Origin: Rosenbergiella metrosideri
GTDB lineage: Bacteria > Pseudomonadota > Gammaproteobacteria > Enterobacterales > Enterobacteriaceae
Assembly: GCF_022602565.1 (NCBI RefSeq)
Contig: NZ_JALBCV010000001.1
Span: 62,001-126,000 of the forward strand
Reading direction: 5' to 3'
DNA: 64,000 nt
The notes beneath the pieces were generated by a model that worked only from the letters and a program-made list of their open reading frames with translations, did no database searches and was not told the origin of the DNA. Shown here piece by piece: positions 1-9,290 of the stretch. Both the position numbers and the translations under genes were made by a program. Each line of letters begins with the position of its first letter. The stretch's first letter is position 1.

Positions 1-1
1 A

Positions 2-532
2 CAGTTGGATGCTCTGGTCTGTTGCCTAGGCCCCGGTAGCTTTACCGGTGTACGGATTGGAATTGGTATTGCCCAAGGTTTAGCCTATGGTGCGCAACTA
101 TCGCTGATCGGTATTTCTAGCCTTGAAGCGCTAGCCGAGGGGACTTGGCGTCGGCATCAAGCAGAGAAAGTCTTGGTTGCAATTGATGCGCGAATGGGGG
201 AAGTCTACTGGGCTACCTACCAGCGGGATGAGCAAGGGGTTTGGCAGGGTAAAGAGACTGAACAGGTGCTTTCACCTCAGGCTGCAGTGGAAAAAATGCA
301 CAGCCTAACGGGTGAATGGATGACGGCGGGAACCGGTTGGCAGGCTTACCCTGAGTTACTTGCGGGACATAAGCTGACGTTACAGCAAAGTGAGAGCCTG
401 CTACCTCAAGCCGAAGATATGCTACCCTTAGCTTATCGTCAGTTACAGGACGGTCACCTTATCCATCCCGCGGAAATTGAGCCTATTTATCTGCGTAATG
501 AAGTGACGTGGAAAAAGTTACCTGGGCGTTGA
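2..532 (+). CDS. tsaB: TsaB, tRNA t6A biosynthesis protein (5' end cut off by window)
   Basis: Partner of the TsaD/TsaE/TsaC machinery that makes N6-threonylcarbamoyladenosine at position 37 of ANN-decoding tRNAs. The open frame runs in from the left edge and has no credible start inside the window. About 176 residues remain of a protein that is normally about 231, so roughly the first 55 are missing. The glycine-rich [18 protein letters not shown] segment and the C-terminal [13 protein letters not shown] ending are typical of TsaB/YeaZ, an inactive ASKHA-fold paralogue of TsaD that serves as a dimerisation scaffold. It is followed at 64 bp by the slp-like lipoprotein gene, as in E. coli (yeaZ-yeaY-fadD). 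Confidence 0.95.
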   Translation, partial: QLDALVCCLGPGSFTGVRIGIGIAQGLAYGAQLSLIGISSLEALAEGTWRRHQAEKVLVAIDARMGEVYWATYQRDEQGVWQGKETEQVLSPQAAVEKMHSLTGEWMTAGTGWQAYPELLAGHKLTLQQSESLLPQAEDMLPLAYRQLQDGHLIHPAEIEPIYLRNEVTWKKLPGR

Positions 533-595
533 GTTGTTTTGGAAACTATTTAGCCGTCAATCTGTCTATTGTTTCAGTCTGATTGGGAGTGCGTT

Positions 596-1180
596 ATGAA
601 ATATTATCACCGTGCTGTATTGGCTTGTCTTTTGCCCCTCGTTTTCTTAACGGGTTGCGTCTCTATTCCTAAATCGATTCAAGGTAACGCACCGTTACCC
701 CAACAAGATTTTACACGCGTAATGAATGCGCCAAGCCTCTATATGGGCCAAGAATCACGCTTTGGCGGGAAAGTCATTAAGGTGACCAACCATGATAATG
801 TCACTCGTGTCGAGTTGATGGTACAACCACTTGACGATGGCGCTCGGCCGATACTTGGGGCAGCATCTCTGGGGCGTTTATATGCTGATATCCCCAGTTT
901 CGTCGATCCGGCAGAGCTTTCTAATCAATACGTGACCGTTCTTGGAAATATACAGCGGGTCACTCCCGGTAAAATTGGTGATCAAAACTATACCTTTTTG
1001 GTCATCAGCGTGACGGGTTACCAACGATGGCACCTCACTCAGCAAGTCATGACGCCACCGATGCCGATGGATCCATGGCTGTGGTACGGTCCGCGCTATG
1101 GCCGCCGGGGGTTCATCGACCCGTGGTGGAGTTACTCAATGCAGGGACCAATGCCTGTGCAAACTTTCCTGTCCGAATAG
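596..1180 (+). CDS. yeaY: Slp/YeaY family outer-membrane lipoprotein
   Basis: Predicted lipoprotein of 194 residues. The ATG at 596 is chosen because a basic N-terminus (MKYYHR), a hydrophobic core and a lipobox LTGC follow directly, giving lipidation at about Cys20. The mature part fits the Slp family (starvation/stationary-phase outer-membrane lipoproteins). The C-terminal tail is rich in Met, Pro, Trp and Tyr (residues about 155-190). It sits between tsaB and fadD exactly as yeaY does in E. coli, where sigma-E dependence has been reported; no sigma-E promoter was confirmed here. The molecular role of the family is unknown. Confidence 0.9.
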   Translation: MKYYHRAVLACLLPLVFLTGCVSIPKSIQGNAPLPQQDFTRVMNAPSLYMGQESRFGGKVIKVTNHDNVTRVELMVQPLDDGARPILGAASLGRLYADIPSFVDPAELSNQYVTVLGNIQRVTPGKIGDQNYTFLVISVTGYQRWHLTQQVMTPPMPMDPWLWYGPRYGRRGFIDPWWSYSMQGPMPVQTFLSE

Positions 1181-1193
1181 GATATACTGTGTC

Positions 1194-1224
1194 AGCCGGT
1201 CGCCGAAGGTGGCCGGTTTTTTTA
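1194..1224 (+). terminator. Terminator after yeaY
   Basis: An imperfect GC-rich hairpin (ccggtcgcc, then ggtggccgg) is followed by a run of seven T at about 1217-1223, just after the yeaY stop and before fadD. Confidence 0.65.
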
Positions 1225-1287
1225 TGGGAGAATGGTGAGGGAGGAAGGTAACTTCACCGAGCTTAACAATAAGGAGTTTTATTTTTG

Positions 1288-2991
1288 ATGAATAGTCAGC
1301 AGTCTCCAGCAGTAAGTCGAGGAATGGCTTCACACCGAGGCGTTTCTCGACTTAATGCTGAAAACACGTTTACTCAGCGTTACGATTCACTCTTGGATAT
1401 GTTCGAAACGGCGGTCGCGCGTTATCCCGAACAAACAGCTTTCTCTAACCTTGGGGCGTCGTTAAGCTATCGCGAGCTGGATAAGCGGAGTAGGGCATTA
1501 GCTGCCTACTTTCAACATCAATTCAGGATTGTTGCTGGTCAACGAATCGGCTTGATGTTACCTAATTGTTTACAATATCCTATCGCGCTGTTCGCCATCA
1601 TCCGCTGTGGTGCCATTGTGGTGAATATCAATCCTCTCTATACCGCGCGTGAGTTACGCCATCAACTGCACGATAGTGGCATCGATACCCTCGTTATTCT
1701 CAGTAATTTTGCACACACCGTGCAGCAAGTGATGACAGACAGCCCGGTGAAGCATGTCATTGTCAGTGAGCTGGGCGATGAGCATTCGCCACTACGGCGC
1801 AAGATGATTCATGTTACGCTGCACTACATCAAGAAAAAGGTGCCGAAGTGGCAGTTCGCCCATCAATCCTATCGTGATTGTCTGAAACACGGTCAAGACC
1901 TGCCTTATCAACGTCCGGTTATCGGTTTAGACGATATCGCCCTTCTACAATATACCGGTGGTACCACTGGTGTAGCAAAAGGCGCGATGCTGACTCATGG
2001 GAATCTACTCGCCAACATTGAGCAAATTAAAGCGGTATACGGCGACTTATTAGTCCCCGGGCAAGAGAAAATTGTTAGCGTTCTGCCTCTGTACCATATT
2101 TTTGCGTTGATGATTAACTGCTTACTATTTGTCGAACAGGGAGCAAGTAATCTTTTAATTACTAACCCTCTAGACATGGATAGCTGGGTAGCCTCGTTGA
2201 AAAAGATAAACTTTTCGGTGCTCTCCGGGGTCAACACGCTTTATGCGCGGTTACTGAATCACTCGGGCTTTCGCCAATTGGATTTCTCTGCGTTGAAGAT
2301 CAGTGTGGCCGGAGGTATGCCGATTCAGAGTCATGTTGCGGCGCAGTGGCAGAGTTTGACGGGTATCCCGATCGTTGAAGGGTATGGGCTAACTGAATGC
2401 TCGCCGCTGGTGGCGGTCAATCCTTTATCAATACAGCAACACACCGGCACCATCGGATTACCTATCGCTTCTACCGAGATTGTCCTCCTTGATCAACAGG
2501 GAGCTCCAGTACCCGTAGGGCAACCGGGCGAGCTTTGTGTAAAGGGGCCACAGGTCATGAAAGGTTATTGGCGGCATTCGCAGGAGACGTCTTCGGTTAT
2601 CGATACCCAGGGATGGTTTCATACCGGTGATATCGCCCTTATTACTGAGCAAGGTCTACTGAAACTGGTGGATCGAAAGAAAGATATTATTATTGTTTCG
2701 GGTTTCAACGTTTACCCCAGTGAAATCGAAGCTGTGCTTCATGAACATCCACTTATTAGCGAAGCGGTAGCGGTGGGGGTTGCTAGCGAAGTCAGTGGCG
2801 AGGCGGTGAAAGTATTTGTGGTACGCAAGGAAGTAAGTTTGACTGAGGCCCAGATTATTCGTCACTGCCGTGAGCAGCTGACAGGTTATAAAGTCCCTAA
2901 GATTATTGAATTTCGCGATACGTTACCTAAGAACCCTTTAGGTAAAGTTTTACGTCATGCGCTCACCACAGTCGTACAGCCTGAGAAATGA
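1288..2991 (+). CDS. fadD: Long-chain fatty acid-CoA ligase FadD
   Basis: Activates long-chain fatty acids to acyl-CoA with ATP at the inner face of the cytoplasmic membrane, feeding beta-oxidation and pulling fatty acids in after FadL. The frame has the AMP-binding P-loop YTGGTTGVAKGAM (residues about 217-229), the VEGYGLTE motif and the WFHTGDIA/VDRKKDIIIVSGFNVYPSEIE signature. Its 567 residues compare with 561 in E. coli. A good AAGGAG lies at 1271-1276. Its spacing is 8 nt to a TTG at 1285 and 11 nt to the ATG at 1288; E. coli fadD starts with TTG, so 1285 is a real alternative. fadR, its usual repressor gene, is missing from its normal place between dsbB and dadA. Confidence 0.96.
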   Translation: MNSQQSPAVSRGMASHRGVSRLNAENTFTQRYDSLLDMFETAVARYPEQTAFSNLGASLSYRELDKRSRALAAYFQHQFRIVAGQRIGLMLPNCLQYPIALFAIIRCGAIVVNINPLYTARELRHQLHDSGIDTLVILSNFAHTVQQVMTDSPVKHVIVSELGDEHSPLRRKMIHVTLHYIKKKVPKWQFAHQSYRDCLKHGQDLPYQRPVIGLDDIALLQYTGGTTGVAKGAMLTHGNLLANIEQIKAVYGDLLVPGQEKIVSVLPLYHIFALMINCLLFVEQGASNLLITNPLDMDSWVASLKKINFSVLSGVNTLYARLLNHSGFRQLDFSALKISVAGGMPIQSHVAAQWQSLTGIPIVEGYGLTECSPLVAVNPLSIQQHTGTIGLPIASTEIVLLDQQGAPVPVGQPGELCVKGPQVMKGYWRHSQETSSVIDTQGWFHTGDIALITEQGLLKLVDRKKDIIIVSGFNVYPSEIEAVLHEHPLISEAVAVGVASEVSGEAVKVFVVRKEVSLTEAQIIRHCREQLTGYKVPKIIEFRDTLPKNPLGKVLRHALTTVVQPEK

Positions 2992-3029
2992 CAGCTCGCG
3001 ACGGTGGACCCCTGTTACAGAGAGAAATT

Positions 3030-4154
3030 ATGCTAAGTTATCGTTATATAGAGACCGATCGTCAGTTGAGTGACTGTTGCGAAGAGGCACGTAAAGTCGA
3101 TGCGATCGCGTTGGACACTGAGTTTGTCCGTACACGTACTTATTTCCCATTACTAGGATTAATTCAGCTTTATGATGGTCAGCACGTAAGTTTAATAGAT
3201 CCGTTGCAGATTACTGATTGGCAACCCTTTGTAGAGGTGCTAGCCGATAAGAATGTGACCAAATACTTGCATGCTGGCGGTGAAGATCTTGAGGTATTTT
3301 TAAACCGCTTTGGGGTGGTCCCAACACCTATGCTCGACACACAAATTATGGCAGCTTTTCTTGGTCATCCATCATCCTGGGGCTTCGCCGCAATGGTTGC
3401 ACACCATACTGGGATCCAGCTGGATAAGAGTGAATCCAGAACGGATTGGTTAGCCCGTCCGTTAACCGAAAAACAGTGTCAATATGCGGCAGCAGACGTC
3501 GAATATTTATTGCCTATCGCCCAACAACTCCATCAACAAGCTGTGGCAGAAGGGCAACTCGCCTATATTGAAAGCGAGTGCGCATTACAACTTCTTAGAC
3601 GTCAGATTACCGTTGATCCACGTTTAGCATATATAGATATTTCACAAGCTTGGCAATTAACGCCTCGGCAGCTAGCCATTCTGCAATGTTTAGCTGAATG
3701 GCGATTAGATTATGCGCGGCAGCATAATATGGCGGTGAACTTCGTGGTGAAAGAAGAGCTACTGTGGAAGACGGCGCGCTTTAGCCCATCATCTCTAGCA
3801 GAATTAAGGGAACTAGGGGCAATAGGGCCTGAAATACGTTTCCACGGCGATACTTTATTAAGGTTGGTCAAGCAAGGTAAAGCCGTTGACGAGAAAGACT
3901 TACCTCGACCAGTAAAAAATATTATCGAAATCCCCCATTATCGCCAGCTTTTTGCACAGTTAAAAGAGGCGGTAAAGCAGGTCAGCGCAAGCAGTGGGTA
4001 TAGCCAAGAGATGTTAGCTTCCCGTCGTCAGATAAATCAACTGATCAGCGCTCATTGGAAATTAAAGCCCAACGAAACGCAACCGGAATTACTTTATGGA
4101 TGGCGTGGGGAGTTATTAACGACCGCCCTTAATAAGATATTAGCGCAATACTAA
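3030..4154 (+). CDS. rnd: Ribonuclease D
   Basis: 3'-5' exoribonuclease that trims tRNA precursors and other structured RNAs. The 374-residue product has the DEDD exonuclease core: DTEFVRTRTY (first Asp/Glu), HAGGEDLEVF, DTQIMAAF, and the YAAADVEYLLP motif. An HRDC domain follows (residues about 205-290) and a C-terminal helical region ends in LASRRQINQL. The ATG at 3030 is preferred because it aligns with the E. coli N-terminus; upstream in-frame codons overlap the end of fadD. It forms a fadD-rnd unit, as in E. coli. Confidence 0.95.
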   Translation: MLSYRYIETDRQLSDCCEEARKVDAIALDTEFVRTRTYFPLLGLIQLYDGQHVSLIDPLQITDWQPFVEVLADKNVTKYLHAGGEDLEVFLNRFGVVPTPMLDTQIMAAFLGHPSSWGFAAMVAHHTGIQLDKSESRTDWLARPLTEKQCQYAAADVEYLLPIAQQLHQQAVAEGQLAYIESECALQLLRRQITVDPRLAYIDISQAWQLTPRQLAILQCLAEWRLDYARQHNMAVNFVVKEELLWKTARFSPSSLAELRELGAIGPEIRFHGDTLLRLVKQGKAVDEKDLPRPVKNIIEIPHYRQLFAQLKEAVKQVSASSGYSQEMLASRRQINQLISAHWKLKPNETQPELLYGWRGELLTTALNKILAQY

Positions 4155-4157
4155 GTG

Positions 4158-4188
4158 AGGAAGAGCGGTGGAGAACCGCTCTTTCTTA
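4158..4188. terminator. Terminator between rnd and minE
   Basis: Stem GAGCGGT with loop GGAG and AACCGCTC, followed by TTTCTT on the + strand. It lies between the convergent rnd and minE ends, so it probably stops rnd transcripts and may act from both sides. Confidence 0.7.
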
Positions 4189-4192
4189 ACCA

Positions 4193-4462
4193 CTATTTTT
4201 CCGCTTCTTCCGCTTCAGGTAAGGTGACATTAAGCTCGAGAATGGAGATGTCTTCTCCTTTCTGATCGAGTTGTACCGTTACCATATCAGGATCGATCTT
4301 CACGTATTTACAGATAACTTCTAAAATATCGCGCTTTAACTGTGGCAGATAATGCGGTTCGCTATCTCCACGGCGACGTTCAGCAACGATGATTTGTAAG
4401 CGTTCTTTCGCGATATTCGCGGTATTTTTTTTTCGGGATAAAAAGAAATCTAACAGCGCCAT
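4193..4462 (-). CDS. minE: Cell division topological specificity factor MinE
   Basis: Stimulates MinD ATPase and drives pole-to-pole Min oscillation, freeing midcell from MinC inhibition. The 89-residue product has the amphipathic membrane-targeting N-terminus ([12 protein letters not shown]), the contact helix around [13 protein letters not shown] and the dimerisation domain ending in [14 protein letters not shown]. It is the last gene of the minC-minD-minE operon, 3 bp after minD. Confidence 0.97.
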   Translation of the reverse strand: MALLDFFLSRKKNTANIAKERLQIIVAERRRGDSEPHYLPQLKRDILEVICKYVKIDPDMVTVQLDQKGEDISILELNVTLPEAEEAEK

Positions 4463-4465
4463 GGT

Positions 4466-5278
4466 TTATCCCCCAAACAGGCGTTTTAGGAAACCCTTCT
4501 TCTCTTCTTCAATAAAGCGGAAGGGACGTTCTTCGCCGAGCAAGCGTTCGACCGTATCACTGTATGCACGACCCGCATCAGACTCTTCATCAAGAATCAC
4601 GGGCTCACCTTGGTTAGAGGCACGCAGTACAGATTGGTCTTCCGGGATCACGCCGACCAGAGGAATATGTAAAATCTCTAATACATCTTCCATGCTTAAC
4701 ATGTCGCCACGGTTAACTCGGCCCGCGTTATAACGGGTTAATAACAGATGTTCTTTGACAGGCGTTTCACCTTTCTCAGCACGGCGAGACTTAGAAGCAA
4801 TGATGCCCAAGATTCGGTCTGAGTCACGTACAGAAGATACTTCAGGGTTAGTCGTAATGATCGCTTCGTCAGCGAAATACAACGCCATTAAAGCCCCCGT
4901 CTCAATCCCTGCTGGCGAATCGCAGACGATAAAATCAAAGTTCATTTTCTTTAATTCATTCAGAACTTTTTCAACGCCTTCGTAGTTTAATGCGTCTTTA
5001 TCGCGCGTTTGCGAAGCGGGGAGGATATACAATGTCTCAGTACGCTTATCTTTGATAAGTGCTTGATTCAAGGTGGCATCACCTTGAATAACATTGACGA
5101 AATCATAAACCACACGGCGTTCACAGCCCATGATAAGGTCAAGATTACGAAGACCGATATCGAAATCGATAACGACTGTTTTTTTTCCTTTACGGGCGAG
5201 ACCCGTTGCGATGGCTGCGCTTGACGTGGTTTTGCCAACGCCCCCTTTACCTGATGTAACTACAATTATGCGTGCCAT
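4466..5278 (-). CDS. minD: Septum site-determining ATPase MinD
   Basis: Deviant Walker-A ATPase that dimerises on ATP, binds the inner membrane and recruits MinC and MinE. The 270-residue product begins with the deviant P-loop KGGVGKTTSSAA (residues 10-21), has DFDIGLRNLD and the switch region CDSPAGIE, and ends with the amphipathic membrane-targeting helix (EEKKGFLKRLFGG). Length matches E. coli MinD (270). Middle gene of minCDE. Confidence 0.98.
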   Translation of the reverse strand: MARIIVVTSGKGGVGKTTSSAAIATGLARKGKKTVVIDFDIGLRNLDLIMGCERRVVYDFVNVIQGDATLNQALIKDKRTETLYILPASQTRDKDALNYEGVEKVLNELKKMNFDFIVCDSPAGIETGALMALYFADEAIITTNPEVSSVRDSDRILGIIASKSRRAEKGETPVKEHLLLTRYNAGRVNRGDMLSMEDVLEILHIPLVGVIPEDQSVLRASNQGEPVILDEESDAGRAYSDTVERLLGEERPFRFIEEEKKGFLKRLFGG

Positions 5279-5311
5279 ATTTCTTGATTTCCTTAACTTA
5301 AGAAAAGGGGT

Positions 5312-6022
5312 CTAATTTAGAGATTCAATAGCCAGTGTACCTTCACGTAAGGCTAAACGAGCTGCTTTGGTAAAAAATTCACTTGGAATTTGATCCATGA
5401 TCCAATATTCACCCGCGATGGATACCAATTCCGCTGCGAGATGAGTGCAAAATATTTGTGCTTGCTGATCACCACTGGCACCGGCCAGCGCACGTCCACG
5501 CATATTGCCATAGATATGAATATTGCCATCTGCCACTAGTTCAGCCCCAGCGCTAACGCTACTGGTCACGATAAGGTCGGCATTACGGGCATAGATCTGT
5601 TGGCCTGAGCGAATAGGGGTATCGATGATACGCGTGCGAAAGTTTTTTTCGTCTTCTTGAGCTTTTATCGTTTCAATTGGCTCAGGATTAGCGGGCGGGG
5701 CTTTCTGAACAGCGGTTTTACCTTCATTAAGTAAAGGCGTTCCTATCGAAGCAATTTTAATCTTGAGTTCTTCGTCTTTACACCCGCTAATACCGACAAT
5801 CTTTAGTCCAGACCGAGACACGGCATGATGCATACTTTTCCAATCAACAGTGCTGTTTAACGATGCAACGTTAACCACAACAGGCGCGTTCGCCAAAAAT
5901 GCTGGCGCTTGGGCGATTTTTTCCTGAAGGGCTTTTAACACCACGTCAGGCTGTGGATGATTTATATGGACAACAGAAAGTGTGAAGTTGCTGCCTTTGA
6001 GTTCAATGGGCGTCTGTGACAT
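5312..6022 (-). CDS. minC: Septum site-determining protein MinC
   Basis: Inhibitor of FtsZ ring assembly, positioned by MinD. The 236-residue product has an N-terminal FtsZ-binding domain (about 1-105), a Pro/Glu-rich linker ([15 protein letters not shown]) and a C-terminal beta-helix domain (about 130-236) containing the MinD-binding stretch [16 protein letters not shown]. First gene of the operon; the promoter should lie in the divergent gap with ycgL (6023-6177). Confidence 0.97.
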   Translation of the reverse strand: MSQTPIELKGSNFTLSVVHINHPQPDVVLKALQEKIAQAPAFLANAPVVVNVASLNSTVDWKSMHHAVSRSGLKIVGISGCKDEELKIKIASIGTPLLNEGKTAVQKAPPANPEPIETIKAQEDEKNFRTRIIDTPIRSGQQIYARNADLIVTSSVSAGAELVADGNIHIYGNMRGRALAGASGDQQAQIFCTHLAAELVSIAGEYWIMDQIPSEFFTKAARLALREGTLAIESLN

Positions 6023-6177
6023 CTATACTTATTCAGTCCTGTGATTTTTTATACACCTTACCTGACTTTCCGAAAGAGTAAAGTCCTGCATAAGGCTAAT
6101 ATTTTGTTAACCCTAAGCATGTTATAATCCTCGTATTCATCAGGCAAGCAACCGAGTTACATTATTCGGAGAAATTT

Positions 6178-6456
6178 ATGATTTGTGCAATATATCGTAG
6201 TTCGTTACGGGACCAGACATACTTATATTTGGGAAAAAAAGATGATTTTGGCTGTGTTCCCGAGGCATTAATGAAAGGATTTGGTAGACCGCAATTATCG
6301 ATGGTTATTTCGCTAGAAGGCAGAGAACGTCTGGCTTCAGCAGATATTAATAAAGTAAAACAACAGCTTGTCGAGCAAGGTTACTACCTGCAGATCCCAC
6401 CTCCGGTTGAGAATCTGCTGACGGAACATTTAGCGACCGAATCTAAGGCTGGCTAA
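6178..6456 (+). CDS. ycgL: YcgL domain protein
   Basis: Small cytoplasmic protein (92 residues) of the YcgL/UPF0745 family. The N-terminus [18 protein letters not shown] and the [18 protein letters not shown] segment are family hallmarks. Biochemical role unknown. It is divergent from minC, as in E. coli. The ycgM gene that follows it in E. coli is absent, so ycgN comes next after 83 bp. Confidence 0.92.
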   Translation: MICAIYRSSLRDQTYLYLGKKDDFGCVPEALMKGFGRPQLSMVISLEGRERLASADINKVKQQLVEQGYYLQIPPPVENLLTEHLATESKAG

Positions 6457-6539
6457 GATTCATCTGTAAATGCCCAATTAGGTATTAAGATGGATAATGA
6501 ACTAAATAAGTAATGTGAACCTGTTATTTGGATTGATTT

Positions 6540-6977
6540 ATGACAATGCTTCCTTTTTGGCAAACAAAAAGTCTTGAGCAAATGAGTGATAGTGAGTGGG
6601 AGTCGGTTTGTGACGGCTGTGGTCAATGTTGCTTGAATAAGTTACAAGATGCTGATACCGATGAAATCTACTTCACCAATGTCGCCTGTAACCTTCTCAA
6701 TATCAAAACCTGCCAATGTCGGCATTACGACAATCGCTTCGCCTACGAGCCAGATTGCATAAAGTTAACGCGCGACAACCTTCCTACTTTCTCATGGTTA
6801 CCGAGAACCTGTAGTTATCGGCTGTTAGCAGAAGGCCACGATTTACCCGCTTGGCACCCTCTGAAAGTTGGATCAGCGAAAGCTATGCATGCGCAGCGTA
6901 TTTCGGTCAGGCATATTGCAGTGAGAGAAAGTGAAGTAAGGAATTGGGAGGACCATATTATTCCTAACCCAGAATAA
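6540..6977 (+). CDS. ycgN: YcgN family Cys-cluster protein (UPF0260)
   Basis: 145-residue protein with the CxxCxxC-type cluster [11 protein letters not shown] near residues 24-34 and more cysteines at [11 protein letters not shown] and TCSYR. This pattern marks the YkgJ-like zinc/iron-chelating family. Function is not established. The ATG at 6540 (a second ATG lies at 6546) begins just upstream of the conserved [17 protein letters not shown]. It lies between ycgL and dsbB, as in E. coli. Confidence 0.92.
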   Translation: MTMLPFWQTKSLEQMSDSEWESVCDGCGQCCLNKLQDADTDEIYFTNVACNLLNIKTCQCRHYDNRFAYEPDCIKLTRDNLPTFSWLPRTCSYRLLAEGHDLPAWHPLKVGSAKAMHAQRISVRHIAVRESEVRNWEDHIIPNPE

Positions 6978-7015
6978 TGGCACTGGCCACGCTTAAAGCA
7001 CGTGGCCGTGTTAAG

Positions 7016-7537
7016 TTATGAACGATTTTTTTTAGGACACGGAAGCTGACTCGCAAGTACGATCAAGCCTATTACAAACAATACACCGCTTATTCCAACT
7101 AACCATTGTGGCATCGTCATCGATAACCACTCCCAACCTTTATCAGTACAATTTCCTGTTGCTGTGAAAATAGCGGGGAACCATTGATTCAAGGGCAGCC
7201 ATTGTGGAAATCTTGGAAAGAAATCACAGGTTGCGAACAGGGGGGGGTGAAGCTGTAGCTGAGTTTGCTCCCAGGCTAAGGCGAAAGTTTTTGCCGCAGC
7301 CACTAGCCAGCCAATCATCGCGATAAAACGCAAAGGCGTTTTCGGCGCAATAGCGCCAATTAAAGCCGCTAATAGTAGCCCAGCCAACGCTGCCCGCTGA
7401 TAGACACAGAGCACACAAGGCTTTTGCCCTAAGAAGAACTGGAAGCCCAACGCGGTAAGCTCTAATACTAATACTCCAGTCGCGAGCAATAACCATGCGC
7501 CTCGGTGTTGGGAGAAGTGTTTTAATTTCCGTAACAT
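7016..7537 (-). CDS. dsbB: Disulfide bond formation protein DsbB
   Basis: Inner-membrane quinone-dependent oxidase that reoxidises periplasmic DsbA. The 173-residue product has four predicted membrane helices, the first periplasmic redox pair CVLC (residues about 41-44) and the second pair as TCDFF and NCTDK in loop 2 (about residues 104 and 130). The Arg after the first pair (YQRAA), implicated in quinone binding, is present. In E. coli nhaB and fadR follow this locus; here they do not. Confidence 0.96.
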   Translation of the reverse strand: MLRKLKHFSQHRGAWLLLATGVLVLELTALGFQFFLGQKPCVLCVYQRAALAGLLLAALIGAIAPKTPLRFIAMIGWLVAAAKTFALAWEQTQLQLHPPLFATCDFFPRFPQWLPLNQWFPAIFTATGNCTDKGWEWLSMTMPQWLVGISGVLFVIGLIVLASQLPCPKKNRS

Positions 7538-7975
7538 AACGTTCCTGTAGTCGAAAAGGGAAATACCGCCGAAGATAGTAGCAAAGAACGTGATGGGATC
7601 CTAACGGTCATCTTTGCCGCTTGAACCCGACACTATCATTCTCCCCTCGTTGACCAATCCTCACTGTATTTATATTAAAGACTAGTGATTGATGCTGATT
7701 AAATTAAAATAGTCAGAATTAAAATTCATTCTATTTTTTAGTTAAAATGCCAAATTTAATATAATTAATCGTTTATAAATTAATCACTTTGATATTTTCT
7801 TAGCATTTTTATTCGAAAAGTAAGCATAAAAAACTATGTTTTTAAATATGCGTATAAATTATTGTTTTTTTCTCTAAAAATAACGTGAAATAAACCTCTG
7901 TGATTTACCGGACTGCTATAGGTCATTTCACTAGATAGCGGGGTGGTTTTAGGATTAATGTTCTGTGAGGGTTCT
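7538..7975. other. AT-rich intergenic region between dsbB and dadA (no gene seen)
   Basis: 438 bp separate the divergent dsbB and dadA genes. The part from about 7670 to 7870 is very AT-rich, and neither strand holds a convincing ORF. In E. coli the nhaB, fadR and ycgB genes lie here, so this is probably the scar of their loss plus the dadA promoter region. No regulator site could be assigned with confidence. Confidence 0.6.
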
Positions 7976-9271
7976 ATGCGAGTGCTGATTATCGGTGGTG
8001 GTGTGGTAGGGGTGACAAGTGCTTGGTATCTTGCTGCTGCGGGCCATGACGTCACTGTGTTGGAAAAACAGTCTGGGGTAGCAATGGAGACCAGTGCAGG
8101 CAATGCGGGGCAAATTTCCCCCGGTTACGCTGCACCTTGGGCGGCACCAGGCATCCCGCTTAAAGCGATAAAGTGGATGTTTCAAAAACATGCTCCATTG
8201 GCGATTCGGCCAGACGGTAGTCGTTTCCAACTGTCATGGATGTGGTCGATGCTGCGAAACTGTACGTTAGATCATTATCAAGAAAACAAAGCGAGAATGG
8301 TAAGGATCGCCGAATACAGCCGCGATAGTCTACGAGCGTTACGTCAAGAAACGGGTATCGTGTACGAAGGGCGGCAAGGGGGCACTCTCCAGCTTTTTCG
8401 TACTGCGCAACAATTTGATAATGCTGCTAAAGATATCGCGGTTCTTCAAGAAGCCGGCGTGCCATTTAATTTACTCGAATCGCACCAACTCACGTCGGTT
8501 GAACCTGGGCTGGCTAATAGCCTTGATAAATTAACGGGTGGACTACAACTCCCAAATGATGAAACGGGTGACTGTAAGCTCTTTACGCAACGTTTAGCGC
8601 AGCTTGCTGAACACGCGAACGTTAAGTTTCTGTTTAATCAGAATGTTGAACGCTTAACGGTCGACAACAATCGCATTACGTCAGTGGTGGCGAATGGTCA
8701 TTCACTAGACGCCGATGCAATTTTAGTGACGGCGGGGAGTTGGTCCACATCGTTACTCAAGGGATTAGTCGATATTCCTGTCTATCCGCTAAAGGGCTAT
8801 TCCATTACCTTACCAATCACCGACGAAACCCGCGCACCGGTGTCAACAGTACTCGATGAAACCTATAAAGTTGCGGTCACACGTTTCGACCAGCGTATCC
8901 GCGTGGGTGGCATGGCAGAAATTGTTGGTTTTAACAGCGAACTCCCTAGCGTAAGACGAGAAACACTGGAGATGGTCGTCAATGATCTCTATCCTAATTC
9001 AGCGTCGCTGGCCGAAGCCAACTACTGGACGGGGTTACGGCCGATGACGCCAGATGGCACGCCAATTGTCGGCAGGACACCGATAAGTAATCTTTATTTG
9101 AATACCGGCCATGGCACGCTAGGTTGGACGATGGCCTGTGGGTCTGGACGATTGATTACGGATATTATCTCTGGCCGTACGCCGGATATCGCTGCGGATG
9201 ATTTATCCGTATATCGTTATCTACCGGGTTTTGAATCACGAACGTTACATTTACAGTCGCAAAACGGCTGA
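7976..9271 (+). CDS. dadA: D-amino acid dehydrogenase small subunit DadA
   Basis: FAD-dependent membrane-associated dehydrogenase that deaminates D-alanine to pyruvate and passes electrons to the respiratory chain. The 431-residue product starts with a classic Rossmann dinucleotide fold ([19 protein letters not shown]) and ends with the FAD-contacting [16 protein letters not shown]. The ATG at 7976 follows a GAGG Shine-Dalgarno and places the Rossmann strand at the N-terminus. It is followed after 19 bp by dadX, which supplies D-alanine from L-alanine, so the pair forms an alanine catabolic operon. Confidence 0.97.
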   Translation: MRVLIIGGGVVGVTSAWYLAAAGHDVTVLEKQSGVAMETSAGNAGQISPGYAAPWAAPGIPLKAIKWMFQKHAPLAIRPDGSRFQLSWMWSMLRNCTLDHYQENKARMVRIAEYSRDSLRALRQETGIVYEGRQGGTLQLFRTAQQFDNAAKDIAVLQEAGVPFNLLESHQLTSVEPGLANSLDKLTGGLQLPNDETGDCKLFTQRLAQLAEHANVKFLFNQNVERLTVDNNRITSVVANGHSLDADAILVTAGSWSTSLLKGLVDIPVYPLKGYSITLPITDETRAPVSTVLDETYKVAVTRFDQRIRVGGMAEIVGFNSELPSVRRETLEMVVNDLYPNSASLAEANYWTGLRPMTPDGTPIVGRTPISNLYLNTGHGTLGWTMACGSGRLITDIISGRTPDIAADDLSVYRYLPGFESRTLHLQSQNG

Positions 9272-9290
9272 ATTGAGGAGCGAGTTAACG

